Of a DNA stretch of 64,000 bases, positions 51,976 through 59,930 are shown piece after piece; the stretch's first letter is position 1; each line of letters begins with the position of its first letter. The stretch comes from Variovorax ginsengisoli (GTDB taxonomy: Bacteria > Pseudomonadota > Gammaproteobacteria > Burkholderiales > Burkholderiaceae_C). Both the position numbers and the translations under genes were made by a program. The stretch lies in the NCBI RefSeq assembly GCF_030486595.1, contig NZ_JAUJZH010000008.1, positions 186,001 through 250,000 of the forward strand, in the 5' to 3' direction. Under the pieces are notes generated by a model. The model was not told where the DNA came from. It worked only from the letters and a program-made list of their open reading frames with translations, and made no database searches.

Positions 51976-53790
51976 ATGGCCTACCTCGTGCTCGCTCGCA
52001 AACACCGTCCCCGAACCTTCAGCGAGATGGTCGGCCAGGAGCACGTCGTCCAGGCGCTCGAGAACGCGCTGACCTCGCAGCGGCTGCATCACGCCTACCT
52101 CTTCACCGGCACGCGCGGCGTCGGCAAGACCACCGTCTCCCGCATCCTGGCCAAGTCGCTCAATTGCCAGGGGCCCGACGGGCAGGGTGGCATCACGGCC
52201 ACGCCGTGCGGCCTATGCCAGGCGTGCAAGGACATCGACGCCGGCCGCTTCGTCGACTACACCGAGCTCGATGCCGCCTCCAACCGGGGCGTCGACGAGG
52301 TCCAGGCGCTGCTGGAGCAGGCGGTCTACAAGCCGGTGCAGGGCCGTTTCAAGGTCTTCATGATCGACGAAGTCCACATGCTCACCGGCCACGCGTTCAA
52401 CGCGATGCTGAAGACGCTCGAGGAGCCGCCCGAATATCTCAAGTTCGTGCTGGCCACGACCGACCCGCAGAAGGTGCCGGTCACGGTGCTGTCGCGCTGC
52501 CTGCAGTTCAACCTGCGGCCGATGGCGCCCGAGACCGTGCTCGAACACCTCACGCAGGTGCTGCAGTCTGAAGCCGTGCCGGCCGAACCCCTGGCGCTGC
52601 GCCTGATTTCGCGCGCCGCCCGCGGCTCGATGCGCGATGCGCTGTCGCTGACCGACCAGGCCATTGCCTTCGGCAACGGCGAACTGCTGGAGACGGGCGT
52701 ACGCCAGATGCTCGGCAGCGTCGATCGCGGGCACGTGTTCCGGCTGATCGAGGCGCTGTCGCAGGGCGATGGAAAGACGGTGGTCGAGACCTCCGAAGGG
52801 CTGCGCCGCGACGGTCTCTCCGCCGCTTCCACGCTGGAGGAAATGACCACCGTGCTGCAGGCGATGGCGGTGCTGCAGGCGGTGCCTTCGCGGGCCGAGT
52901 CGCGCGATGGCGCCGACCCAGACGCGGCGGAGACGGCCCGCCTCGCGGCCCTGCTGCCGGCCGACGAAACCCAGCTGCTCTACAGCCTCTGCCTGCACGG
53001 CCGCGGCGAGCTCGGCCTGGCGCCCGACGAGTACGCGGCGCTCACGATGGTGCTGCTGCGCCTGCTGGCCTTCAAGCCCACCGCTTCGGCCGGCGCGGAA
53101 AAAAAAACTCTGAATGACGCCGTGCCTGCGGCTGCGCAGGCACCCACGGCCGCGCCGCTGTCTCCTCCCCCGGTGGCTGCGCCAGTGCCGGTCGAGCCGG
53201 TGCGGCCCCCAGCGGTGGCGGCTCCCGCGGCGCCGGGCCATCGGCTGCCGGTGGTCGAGGCCCCGGCGCTGAGCGCTGCCGCGCCGCCCAGGGCGGCCGC
53301 CACGCCCGAACCGGCCGCCAGGCTGATGGCGATGCCGGTGCGCGTGCAGCCGCCGGCCGGCGCCCGCGAGGCGCCGTCGGCGGTAGCCTCGACGCCGATC
53401 CCGCCGAGCGAGGAGGGCGATTTCTGGCATGCCACCGTGACGCGGATGGTGGTGGCCGAGGCGATCACTGCGCTGACGCGCGAGCTCGCCCTGCAATCGC
53501 AGCTGGTGGCGCGCGATGTGGACCAGTGGCTGCTGCGGGTGGAGCGCGAGTCGCTCAACCAGACCAGCAGCCGCGAGAAGCTGCAGGCGGCGCTCGCGGC
53601 CCTCGGCCACTCGGTGACAATCGCCATCGAGATCGGCGGCGTGGTCGACAGCCCGGCCCGCCGCAACCGGCAGGCCGCCGAAGAACGCCAGCGCATCGCC
53701 GAGGAAGCGATCCACAACGACCCCGAGGTGCAGTCGATGATGCGCGACTGGGACGCGAGAATCGTTCCGGGGACGCTGCGGCCCTCCTGA
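51976..53790 (+). CDS. dnaX: DNA polymerase III subunits tau (and probably gamma)
   Basis: A 604-residue clamp-loader ATPase: Walker A GTRGVGKT (45-52), zinc Cys set C64/C79/C82/C85, Walker B VFMIDEVHML and the sensor-1/SRC arginine finger LSRCLQF; domain III ends about residue 370. Residues about 375-475 are a Pro/Ala-rich linker and the rest is the tau-specific domain that contacts helicase and polymerase. At codons 375-377 a run of nine A contains the slippery A-AAA-AAA; both shifted frames stop within four codons, which would give a gamma-like product of about 380 residues. Confidence 0.96.
   Translation: MAYLVLARKHRPRTFSEMVGQEHVVQALENALTSQRLHHAYLFTGTRGVGKTTVSRILAKSLNCQGPDGQGGITATPCGLCQACKDIDAGRFVDYTELDAASNRGVDEVQALLEQAVYKPVQGRFKVFMIDEVHMLTGHAFNAMLKTLEEPPEYLKFVLATTDPQKVPVTVLSRCLQFNLRPMAPETVLEHLTQVLQSEAVPAEPLALRLISRAARGSMRDALSLTDQAIAFGNGELLETGVRQMLGSVDRGHVFRLIEALSQGDGKTVVETSEGLRRDGLSAASTLEEMTTVLQAMAVLQAVPSRAESRDGADPDAAETARLAALLPADETQLLYSLCLHGRGELGLAPDEYAALTMVLLRLLAFKPTASAGAEKKTLNDAVPAAAQAPTAAPLSPPPVAAPVPVEPVRPPAVAAPAAPGHRLPVVEAPALSAAAPPRAAATPEPAARLMAMPVRVQPPAGAREAPSAVASTPIPPSEEGDFWHATVTRMVVAEAITALTRELALQSQLVARDVDQWLLRVERESLNQTSSREKLQAALAALGHSVTIAIEIGGVVDSPARRNRQAAEERQRIAEEAIHNDPEVQSMMRDWDARIVPGTLRPS
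53099..53107 (+). promoter_or_regulatory. Nine-A slippery tract in dnaX (gamma production candidate)
   Basis: A9 in an otherwise G/C-rich gene, read GAA-AAA-AAA-ACT. A -1 shift reads AAC-TCT-GAA-TGA and a +1/-2 shift reads CTC-TGA. It lies right at the end of domain III, where other bacteria make gamma by ribosomal or transcriptional slippage. Confidence 0.6.
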
Positions 53791-53791
53791 G

Positions 53792-53851
53792 ACCTTGCGG
53801 GACAGATCAAGAAACTGCGAAGCAGTTTTTGCTCTGTCCTCAACTGATTAG
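53792..53851 (+). repeat. Nested-hairpin repeat, first copy after dnaX
   Basis: Same 60-bp unit as after phoB, starting ACCTTGCGGGACAGA and ending in ACTGATTAG, with inner stem AAACTGC/GCAGTTT and outer GGACAGA/TCTGTCC. It starts one base after the dnaX stop codon. Confidence 0.8.
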
Positions 53852-53852
53852 A

Positions 53853-53911
53853 ACCTTGCGGGACAGATCAAGAAACTGCAAAGCAGTTTTTGCCGTGTCC
53901 CCAACTGACTA
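53853..53911 (+). repeat. Nested-hairpin repeat, second tandem copy after dnaX
   Basis: A directly adjoining second copy with a few changes (CCGTGTCC for CTCTGTCC, ACTGACTA at the end). The tandem pair should form two successive terminator hairpins between dnaX and ybaB. Confidence 0.78.
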
Positions 53912-53944
53912 AACTCTTTTTTCAACGATCAACAGGATCCCCCC

Positions 53945-54277
53945 ATGTTCAACAAAGGACAACTGGCCGGCCTCATGAAGCAGGCGCAGGCGATGCAGGA
54001 CAACCTCAAGAAGGCCCAGGAAGAACTGGCCACCATCGAGGTCGAAGGCGAATCGGGTGCCGGTCTCGTGAAAGTCGTCATGACCTGCAAGCACGACGTC
54101 AAGCGCATCACGATCGACCCCAGCCTGCTGGCCGACGACAAGGACATGCTCGAAGACCTGGTGGCCGCAGCCTTCAATGCCGCCGTGCGAAAGGCCGAGG
54201 AAACCAGCGAGCAGAAGATGGGCAAGCTGACCGCCGGCATGCCCGGCCTGCCGCCCGGCATGAAGCTGCCCTTCTGA
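53945..54277 (+). CDS. ybaB: Nucleoid-associated protein YbaB/EbfC
   Basis: A 110-residue protein with the YbaB pattern: [42 protein letters not shown] and the Gly/Pro-rich end [13 protein letters not shown]. It forms a dimeric tweezer that binds DNA. Conserved dnaX-ybaB-recR order. Confidence 0.95.
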   Translation: MFNKGQLAGLMKQAQAMQDNLKKAQEELATIEVEGESGAGLVKVVMTCKHDVKRITIDPSLLADDKDMLEDLVAAAFNAAVRKAEETSEQKMGKLTAGMPGLPPGMKLPF

Positions 54278-54294
54278 GCCTCCATCGGTCCTCG

Positions 54295-54885
54295 ATGGCG
54301 GATTCCAGTTCGCTCGATGCGCTGGTCGAGGCGCTGCGCCGGTTGCCCGGCGTCGGGGCCAAGTCGGCCTCGCGCATGGCCTTCCACCTGCTGCAGCACG
54401 ACCGCGAAGGCACGTTGATGCTCGCGCGCGCCCTGCAGCAGGCGGCCAGCAACGTGCGCCATTGCGAGCGCTGCAACACCTTCACGGAAGGCCAGGTCTG
54501 CAGCGTCTGCCAGGATGCCCGGCGCGACGGCACCAAGCTGTGCGTGGTCGAGACCCCGGCCGACCAGGCCGCGCTCGAGCGCACCGGCGTGTTCCGCGGC
54601 TACTACTTCGTGCTGATGGGCAAGCTGAGCCCGCTCGATGGCGTGGGGCCGAACGACATCGGACTCGCGAAGCTGTTCGCGCGCGCGCTCGACGGCACCG
54701 TGAGCGAAGTGATTCTCGCCACCAACTTCACAGCCGAGGGTGAGGCCACGGCCCATGTGATCGGCGATGCGCTCAAGCAGCGCGGACTCTCGGTGACCCG
54801 GCTGGCGCGCGGCGTGCCGGCCGGCAGCGAGCTCGAATACGTCGATCTCGGCACCATCGCCCATGCGCTGGTCGACCGTCGCTGA
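54295..54885 (+). CDS. recR: Recombination mediator protein RecR
   Basis: A 196-residue RecR: helix-hairpin-helix [19 protein letters not shown] (about 15-33), four-Cys zinc finger in [16 protein letters not shown] (about 60-75), Toprim domain with [14 protein letters not shown] and the Walker-like C terminus. Works with RecF/RecO to load RecA at gaps. 17 bases after ybaB. Confidence 0.96.
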   Translation: MADSSSLDALVEALRRLPGVGAKSASRMAFHLLQHDREGTLMLARALQQAASNVRHCERCNTFTEGQVCSVCQDARRDGTKLCVVETPADQAALERTGVFRGYYFVLMGKLSPLDGVGPNDIGLAKLFARALDGTVSEVILATNFTAEGEATAHVIGDALKQRGLSVTRLARGVPAGSELEYVDLGTIAHALVDRR

Positions 54886-55006
54886 GGGCCGGGCAACGGC
54901 CTTTCAGTTTACGTAAAAACCCGCACGGGATGTTCCCGATGCAGGGGCAGGGGGCCGCCCCTAAGCTCGATTCGAATCACACGAAAAGAGCCTGCGGGCG
55001 CCACTC

Positions 55007-56041
55007 ATGCTCAATCGCCGTACCTTTACCGTTGCCGCAGCGCTGGGCGCCGCTGCGATTGGGGCGCCGCTGGTCCACAGCCAGCCGAAGCTCGAAAAAT
55101 CCAAGGTGTCCATCGCGGTCGGCGGCAAGGCGGCGTTCTACTACCTGCCGCTCACCATCTCCGAGCAGCTCGGCTACTTCAAGGCCGAAGGACTCGACGT
55201 CGAGATCTCGGACTTCGCCGGCGGCGCACGAGCGTTGCAGGCGGTGGTCGGCGGCTCGGCCGATGTCTGCTCGGGCGCCTTCGAGCACACCATCAACCTG
55301 CAGGCCAAGAACCAGTTCTTCCAGGCCTTCGTGCTGCAGGGGCGCGCGCCGCAGATCGCGATCGGCGTGTCGACCAAGAACATGCCCGGCTACACGGGCA
55401 TCGCCGACCTCAAGGGCCGCAAGATCGGGGTCTCGGCGCCGGGCTCGTCGACCAACATGGTGGCCAACCTGGTGCTGTCGCGCGGCGGGCTCAAGGCCAG
55501 CGACGTGAGCTATATCGGCGTCGGCGTGGCCGCCGGCGCGCTGACGGCGCTGCGCTCGGGCCAGATCGACGCGATCAGCAACACCGATCCGGTGATGACC
55601 ATGCTCGAGCAGAAGGGCGACGTGAAGATCATCAGCGACACCCGCACGCTGAAGGGCACGCAGGAGGTGTTCGGCGGCCTGATGCCGGCCGCCTGCCTCT
55701 ATGCCTCGTCGGAATTCATCCAGAAGAATCCGAACACCTGCCAGGCGCTCGCCAATGCCATCGTGCATGGCCTCAAGTGGCTGCAGACCGCCGGCCCGGG
55801 TGACATCATCAAGACCGTGCCAGAGACCTACCTGCTGGGCGACCGGGCCCTGTACCTTGCATCGTTCGACAAGGTGCGCGAGGCCATCGCCGTCGATGGA
55901 CTGGTGCCGGCCGACGGCCCCAAGACCGCGCTCACCGCCATCGCGAGCTTCGATCCCACGGTCAAGGCCGACAAGATCGACCTGGCGAAGCTCTACACCA
56001 ACGAATTTGCGCGGCGCGCCAAGGACAAGTTCAAAGCTTGA
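55007..56041 (+). CDS. NMT1/SsuA-type ABC transporter substrate-binding protein
   Basis: A 344-residue protein with a signal peptide (MLNRRTFTVAAALGAAAIG..., possibly Tat, cleaved near residue 25). It has the NMT1/THI5-like pattern: YYLPLTISEQLGYFKAEGLDVEI, GGARALQAVVGGSADVCSG and GLKASDVSYIGVGVAAGALTALRSGQIDA. Ligands in the family are sulfonates, thiamine precursors, nitriles or aromatic acids; unknown here. First gene of a three-gene ABC importer. Confidence 0.88.
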   Translation: MLNRRTFTVAAALGAAAIGAPLVHSQPKLEKSKVSIAVGGKAAFYYLPLTISEQLGYFKAEGLDVEISDFAGGARALQAVVGGSADVCSGAFEHTINLQAKNQFFQAFVLQGRAPQIAIGVSTKNMPGYTGIADLKGRKIGVSAPGSSTNMVANLVLSRGGLKASDVSYIGVGVAAGALTALRSGQIDAISNTDPVMTMLEQKGDVKIISDTRTLKGTQEVFGGLMPAACLYASSEFIQKNPNTCQALANAIVHGLKWLQTAGPGDIIKTVPETYLLGDRALYLASFDKVREAIAVDGLVPADGPKTALTAIASFDPTVKADKIDLAKLYTNEFARRAKDKFKA

Positions 56042-56056
56042 CCCCGGTGTCGCTGC

Positions 56057-56080
56057 AACCCGGCCCAGGCCGGGTTTTTT
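56057..56080 (+). terminator. Rho-independent terminator between binding-protein and ATPase genes
   Basis: AACCCGGCC (56057-56065) pairs with GGCCGGGTT (56068-56076), running into T residues to 56080. It lies 15 bases after the binding-protein stop. Partial termination here would give more binding protein than ATPase, as is common in ABC importers. Confidence 0.85.
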
Positions 56081-56091
56081 CTTCCAAGCCC

Positions 56092-56907
56092 ATGGCCGTC
56101 CACGCGCTCGAACTGATCGATATCCGCTGCACCTTCCGCGCGAAAGACGACCACAGCCAGCGCTACACCGCGGTGGCGGACACCACGCTGCGCATCGCCG
56201 ACGGCGAGTTCGTCTCGGTGGTCGGACCGACCGGCTGCGGCAAGTCGACCTTGCTGAATGTCGGCGCCGGCCTGCTCGAACCCTCGTCGGGTTCGGTGCG
56301 GGTGTTCGGCCAGCCGCTGTCCGGCATCAACACGCGTGCCGGCTACATGTTCCAGAGCGAAGCCCTGTTGCCCTGGCGCAGCGCGCTGGACAACGTGAAG
56401 GTGGGCCTGCAGTACCGCGGCGTGCCCGATGCCCAGGCCAGGGAGCAGGCCGAGGCCTGGCTCGCGCGGGTCGGCCTCGCTGGCTTCGGCGACCGTTATC
56501 CGCATCAACTTTCCGGCGGCATGCGCAAGCGCACCGCGCTGGCACAAGTACTGGCGCTCGATCCGGACATCATCCTGATGGACGAGCCCTTCAGCGCGCT
56601 CGACATCCAGACCCGGCAATTGATGGAGAACGAAGTGCTGGATCTCTGGGCTGCGAAGAAGAAGGCGGTGCTTTTCATCACCCACGATCTCGATGAAGCG
56701 ATCGCGATGAGCGACCGCGTGGTGGTGCTCTCCGCCGGCCCCGCGACCCACCCGATCGGCGAGTTCGAGATCGACCTGCCGCGGCCGCGGGACGTCGCCG
56801 AGGTCCGGGTGCATCCGCGCTTCGTCGAACTTCACACGCAGATCTGGAACGTGCTGCGCGACGAGGTGCTCAAGGGCTATGCGCAGCAGTTGAAGGCAGT
56901 GGCATGA
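56092..56907 (+). CDS. ABC transporter ATP-binding protein (SsuB/TauB-like)
   Basis: A 271-residue ATPase: Walker A GPTGCGKST (about 46-54), Q-loop MFQSEALLPWRSALDNV typical of the nitrate/sulfonate/taurine group, signature LSGGMRKRTALAQ and Walker B IILMDEPFSALD, H-loop FITHDLDEA. ATG 56092 lies just after the terminator, so the in-frame codons before it are not used. Energises the permease downstream. Confidence 0.9.
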   Translation: MAVHALELIDIRCTFRAKDDHSQRYTAVADTTLRIADGEFVSVVGPTGCGKSTLLNVGAGLLEPSSGSVRVFGQPLSGINTRAGYMFQSEALLPWRSALDNVKVGLQYRGVPDAQAREQAEAWLARVGLAGFGDRYPHQLSGGMRKRTALAQVLALDPDIILMDEPFSALDIQTRQLMENEVLDLWAAKKKAVLFITHDLDEAIAMSDRVVVLSAGPATHPIGEFEIDLPRPRDVAEVRVHPRFVELHTQIWNVLRDEVLKGYAQQLKAVA

Positions 56908-57172
56908 GCTCGCCCCCAGGTTGGCTCACTTCGTGTAGCCGCCCACCCCCTACCGGGGGCAACACCAGCGGGCTGGCAAAGCCAGTTCCGCGGTGTTTCA
57001 CGAAGGGGCCTGGCTGCGCCGGCCAACTCAACCCGGTCGGCATCTGTTTTTCGGCTGCGCGCAGCGCGCCCATTCGTGGGCAGTCGCGGAACCGGCTTTG
57101 CCGGGCCGCTGACTGCGCCCCCGGCAGGGGGTGGGCGCCCGGACACGAAGTGCCGGGCAACCTGGGGGCGAG
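56908..57172. repeat. 265-bp inverted repeat element inside the ABC importer operon
   Basis: Left arm 56908-57003 and right arm 57074-57172 are imperfect reverse complements; shared blocks are CTCGCCCCCAGGTTG, CACTTCGTGT, GCCCACCCCCT and GGCAAAGCC with TTCCGCG. The 70-base centre is unpaired. The right arm ends in GGGGGCGAG directly before the permease ATG and so supplies its ribosome binding site. No ORF is supported. Looks like a dispersed intergenic element; copy number elsewhere is unknown. Confidence 0.8.
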
Positions 57173-58006
57173 ATGAAGCTCCGACCCAGGGAGAGCAATG
57201 CGCGCCTCTGGCAGCTGGCGGTGCTGGTCGCGCTGCTGGCGGGCTGGCACCTGGCGTCGCGCAACCAGCAGTTCGCCTTCTTCGTCGGCGAACCGATCCA
57301 GGTGGCCGGCCGGATCTGGAGCTGGTTCATGCCGTTCGCGATTCCACCCAATCCGCTGTTCCCCGATGGGCTCGCGGGCAACGCCGACATCTACCTGCAC
57401 CTGGGCACCACCTTGCTCGAGACCGTACTGGCCTTCGTGATCGGCACCGTGCTGGGCCTGGCCTGCGGCCTCTGGCTGGCCCTGGCGCCGACCGCGAGCC
57501 TGGTCTTCGATCCCTACATCAAGGCGGCGAACTCGATGCCGCGCGTGATCCTGGCGCCGATCTTCGCGCTGTGGTTCGGCCTCGGCATCTGGAGCAAGGT
57601 GGCGCTGGCGGTCACGCTGGTGTTCTTCATCGTCTTCTTCAACGTCTACCAGGGCGTGCGCGAAGTCAGCCCGGTGGTGCTGGCGAATGCGCGCATGCTC
57701 GGCGCCAGCCAGCGGCAGCTGCTGCGCACGGTCTACCTGCCGAGCGCGACCAGCTGGGTGTTCTCCAGCCTGCACACCTCGGTCGGGCTGGCCTTCGTGG
57801 GTGCGGTGGTGGGCGAGTACCTGGGCTCGGCGCGCGGCGTGGGCTACCTCATCCTGCAGGCCGAGGGCACCTTCGACGTCAACACGGTGTTTGCGGGCAT
57901 CGTGGTGCTGACCGGTTTTGCGCTGCTGCTCGATGCGATCGTCGGCGTGCTCGAGAAGCGCCTCATGAAATGGCAGCCTCGCAGTGGCGAGACCGAAAAG
58001 CTCTAA
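57173..58006 (+). CDS. ABC transporter permease (SsuC/TauC-like)
   Basis: A 277-residue BPD permease with six helices and the EAA motif ANARMLGASQRQLLRTVYLP (about 174-193). ATG 57173 follows the 265-bp inverted repeat at once. Belongs with the binding protein and ATPase upstream despite the gap. Overlaps the convergent mltD stop by 4 bases. Confidence 0.9.
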   Translation: MKLRPRESNARLWQLAVLVALLAGWHLASRNQQFAFFVGEPIQVAGRIWSWFMPFAIPPNPLFPDGLAGNADIYLHLGTTLLETVLAFVIGTVLGLACGLWLALAPTASLVFDPYIKAANSMPRVILAPIFALWFGLGIWSKVALAVTLVFFIVFFNVYQGVREVSPVVLANARMLGASQRQLLRTVYLPSATSWVFSSLHTSVGLAFVGAVVGEYLGSARGVGYLILQAEGTFDVNTVFAGIVVLTGFALLLDAIVGVLEKRLMKWQPRSGETEKL

Positions 58007-59580
58007 CGCTTTTTCTTCGACGGCGTGCCGCCGCGCTTCTCGCGCACGACTTCCTTGCTGCTGCTCGACGTCTTGGTCAGCTTGGCGGTTGAGCTCTTGG
58101 CGGTCGTGCCGCCGCGGGGCGCCACGGCGCTGCTCTTGAGCACCGGCGCGCGGCCGAAGCCCGAGCCCACGCCGGCGGTCTTCGCGGCCCGCACCGGCAG
58201 GAACACCACCACTTCATAGCCGCGCTGGAAGGTGTGGTTGGCCTTGACGTCGTTCCATTCGGCCACGCTGGCCGGGCTCAGCCGGTAGCGCCGCGCGATG
58301 CTGGCGACGCTGTCCTGGCGCCCGGCCTTGATCACCGTGCGGCGGGTGACGATCTCGGGCTGGAAGCTCAGCTGCCCGGTGTCGGCGACCACCGCCGCGA
58401 CGTCTTCCTGGACTCGCGCGCTGCGCGGAACGATCAAGGTCGAGCCCGACTTGATCAGCATGCGCGGCGGCACGTTGTTGATGGCCCGCAGGTCGGCTTC
58501 GCTCATGCCCGAGCGCTGTGCGGCGTCGGCCACGGTCATGGTCGAGGGCACGGTCCAGGCGGTCCAGCTGGCGTACTGGCCCTGGCTGTAGGCCTCGAAG
58601 TTGCGCTGGAACACGGCGGCGTTGTCCCACGGCAGAAGGATCTCGGGCGTGCCGGCCGCCAGCAGCACCGGTTTGTGGGCCGACGGATTGAGGGCCCGGA
58701 AGTCCTCGATCTGCACGTCCGCCAGCTTGGCCGCCAGCGAGACGTCGAGATCGCGCTTGAGCGTGACGGTCTGGAAGTAGGGGTGGTTGGCGATCAGCGG
58801 CAGGTCGACATTGAAGCGGGCCGGATTGGCGACGATGTTCTTCACGGCCTGCAGCTTCGGCACGTAGAGCCGGGTCTCGGCCGGCATCGACAGGTCGCTG
58901 TAGGTGGCCGGCAGGCCGGCGCGCTGGTTCTTGGCGATCGCCTTGGCCACGTTGCCTTCGCCCCAGTTGTAGGCCGCCAGCGCGAGCTGCCAGTCACCGA
59001 ACATGCCGTAGAGCCGCTGCAGATAGTCGAGCGCCGCGCGGGTCGAGGCGACCACATCGCGGCGGTCGTCGCGGAAGATGTTCTGCTTCAGGTCGTAGTC
59101 GGTGCCGGTGGCCGGCATGAACTGCCACATGCCGGCGGCGCGCGCGCTCGACACGGCCTGCGGATTGAAGGCGCTCTCGATGTAGGGCAGCAGCGCGATC
59201 TCGGTCGGCATGTCGCGACGTTCGAGTTCCTCGACGATGTGGAAGATGTAGCGGTTGGAGCGCTCGGTCATGCGCTGGATGTAGTCGGGCCGGGTGGCAT
59301 ACCACTGCTCGCGATCGCGCACCAGGTCGCCGTCGAGGTCGGGCATCTTGAAGCCGCGGCGGATGCGGTCCCACATGTCGACCGGCGGGGCGAGCGTGAC
59401 CACGGGGCGCGACTTGGTGTCGCCGGAGGTGATCGGCGTGAGGCTGCCGCGCGGGTAGACCGGCGAGGCACCGCCCGAGGCGGCACCGGACGACGACCCA
59501 TCCATCGACGGACCGGTGCCTGTGGCGCAGCCCGCCAGGAACAGGGAGCCCGCGAGGCAGGCAGCTAGCAGAAATTTCAT
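58003..59580 (-). CDS. mltD: Membrane-bound lytic murein transglycosylase D
   Basis: A 525-residue lipoprotein with lipobox LAGC (Cys 18). Residues about 95-260 are the SLT domain with catalytic Glu in LLPYIESAFNPQAVS and AGMWQFMPATG; two LysM modules lie at about 345-395 and 420-470; the C terminus is Lys/Ser-rich. It cleaves peptidoglycan to 1,6-anhydromuropeptides at the outer membrane. ATG 59580 overlaps the stop of the gloB remnant as ATGA. Confidence 0.94.
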   Translation of the reverse strand: MKFLLAACLAGSLFLAGCATGTGPSMDGSSSGAASGGASPVYPRGSLTPITSGDTKSRPVVTLAPPVDMWDRIRRGFKMPDLDGDLVRDREQWYATRPDYIQRMTERSNRYIFHIVEELERRDMPTEIALLPYIESAFNPQAVSSARAAGMWQFMPATGTDYDLKQNIFRDDRRDVVASTRAALDYLQRLYGMFGDWQLALAAYNWGEGNVAKAIAKNQRAGLPATYSDLSMPAETRLYVPKLQAVKNIVANPARFNVDLPLIANHPYFQTVTLKRDLDVSLAAKLADVQIEDFRALNPSAHKPVLLAAGTPEILLPWDNAAVFQRNFEAYSQGQYASWTAWTVPSTMTVADAAQRSGMSEADLRAINNVPPRMLIKSGSTLIVPRSARVQEDVAAVVADTGQLSFQPEIVTRRTVIKAGRQDSVASIARRYRLSPASVAEWNDVKANHTFQRGYEVVVFLPVRAAKTAGVGSGFGRAPVLKSSAVAPRGGTTAKSSTAKLTKTSSSSKEVVREKRGGTPSKKKR

Positions 59581-59930
59581 CGAAAATCGTTCTTCCATTG
59601 GTGCGGGGCAGCGAGCAAGGGCCGTGGCAGCTCGCAGCGCGCACGCAATGCGGCGCAAGGCGCCGTGGAGTGAGTGGGATCCGGCTTGCGGGGTTCCATG
59701 CTTTGCACGAATCTCAGGTTAGCAAGTGTGTATCCATGGTGCGTCGCCACACCGTCGACGCCGTCGGCGCGAGGGCGCGTGACTAGAATCGCGGCCAGTT
59801 GCAGTTGCTCGCGCCCGGGTGCATCGAACACGGGTGTTGCATCCCCTGGGTCGACCTCGATCGCGTTGCGCCCCTGCTGCAGCATCCAGATGTAGTTGTC
59901 GGCACGGGCGGGCAGCGGAACGAGGGTCAT
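59577..59930 (-). pseudogene. gloB: Decayed glyoxalase II (gloB) with internal in-frame deletions
   Basis: An open frame of 117 residues. Residues 1-60 follow GloB (DNYIWMLQQGRNAIEVDPGD, LQLAAILVT), but the metal motif THHHADH reads TRPRADG. Then it jumps to YTLANLRFVQSMEP and ALRARCELPRPL, blocks from the C-terminal half of GloB, and ends in QWKNDFR, the usual GloB terminus. About 140 residues are missing in several deletions, all frame-keeping, and no metal site remains, so hydrolysis of S-lactoylglutathione is not possible. It keeps the ATGA junction with mltD, which may explain why the frame stays open. Confidence 0.75.

Noticed and set aside
54908-54917. TTTACGTAAA palindrome before the NMT1-type binding protein gene
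   Set aside because: A 10-bp AT-rich palindrome alone is too short to call an operator; noted only as position for footprinting.
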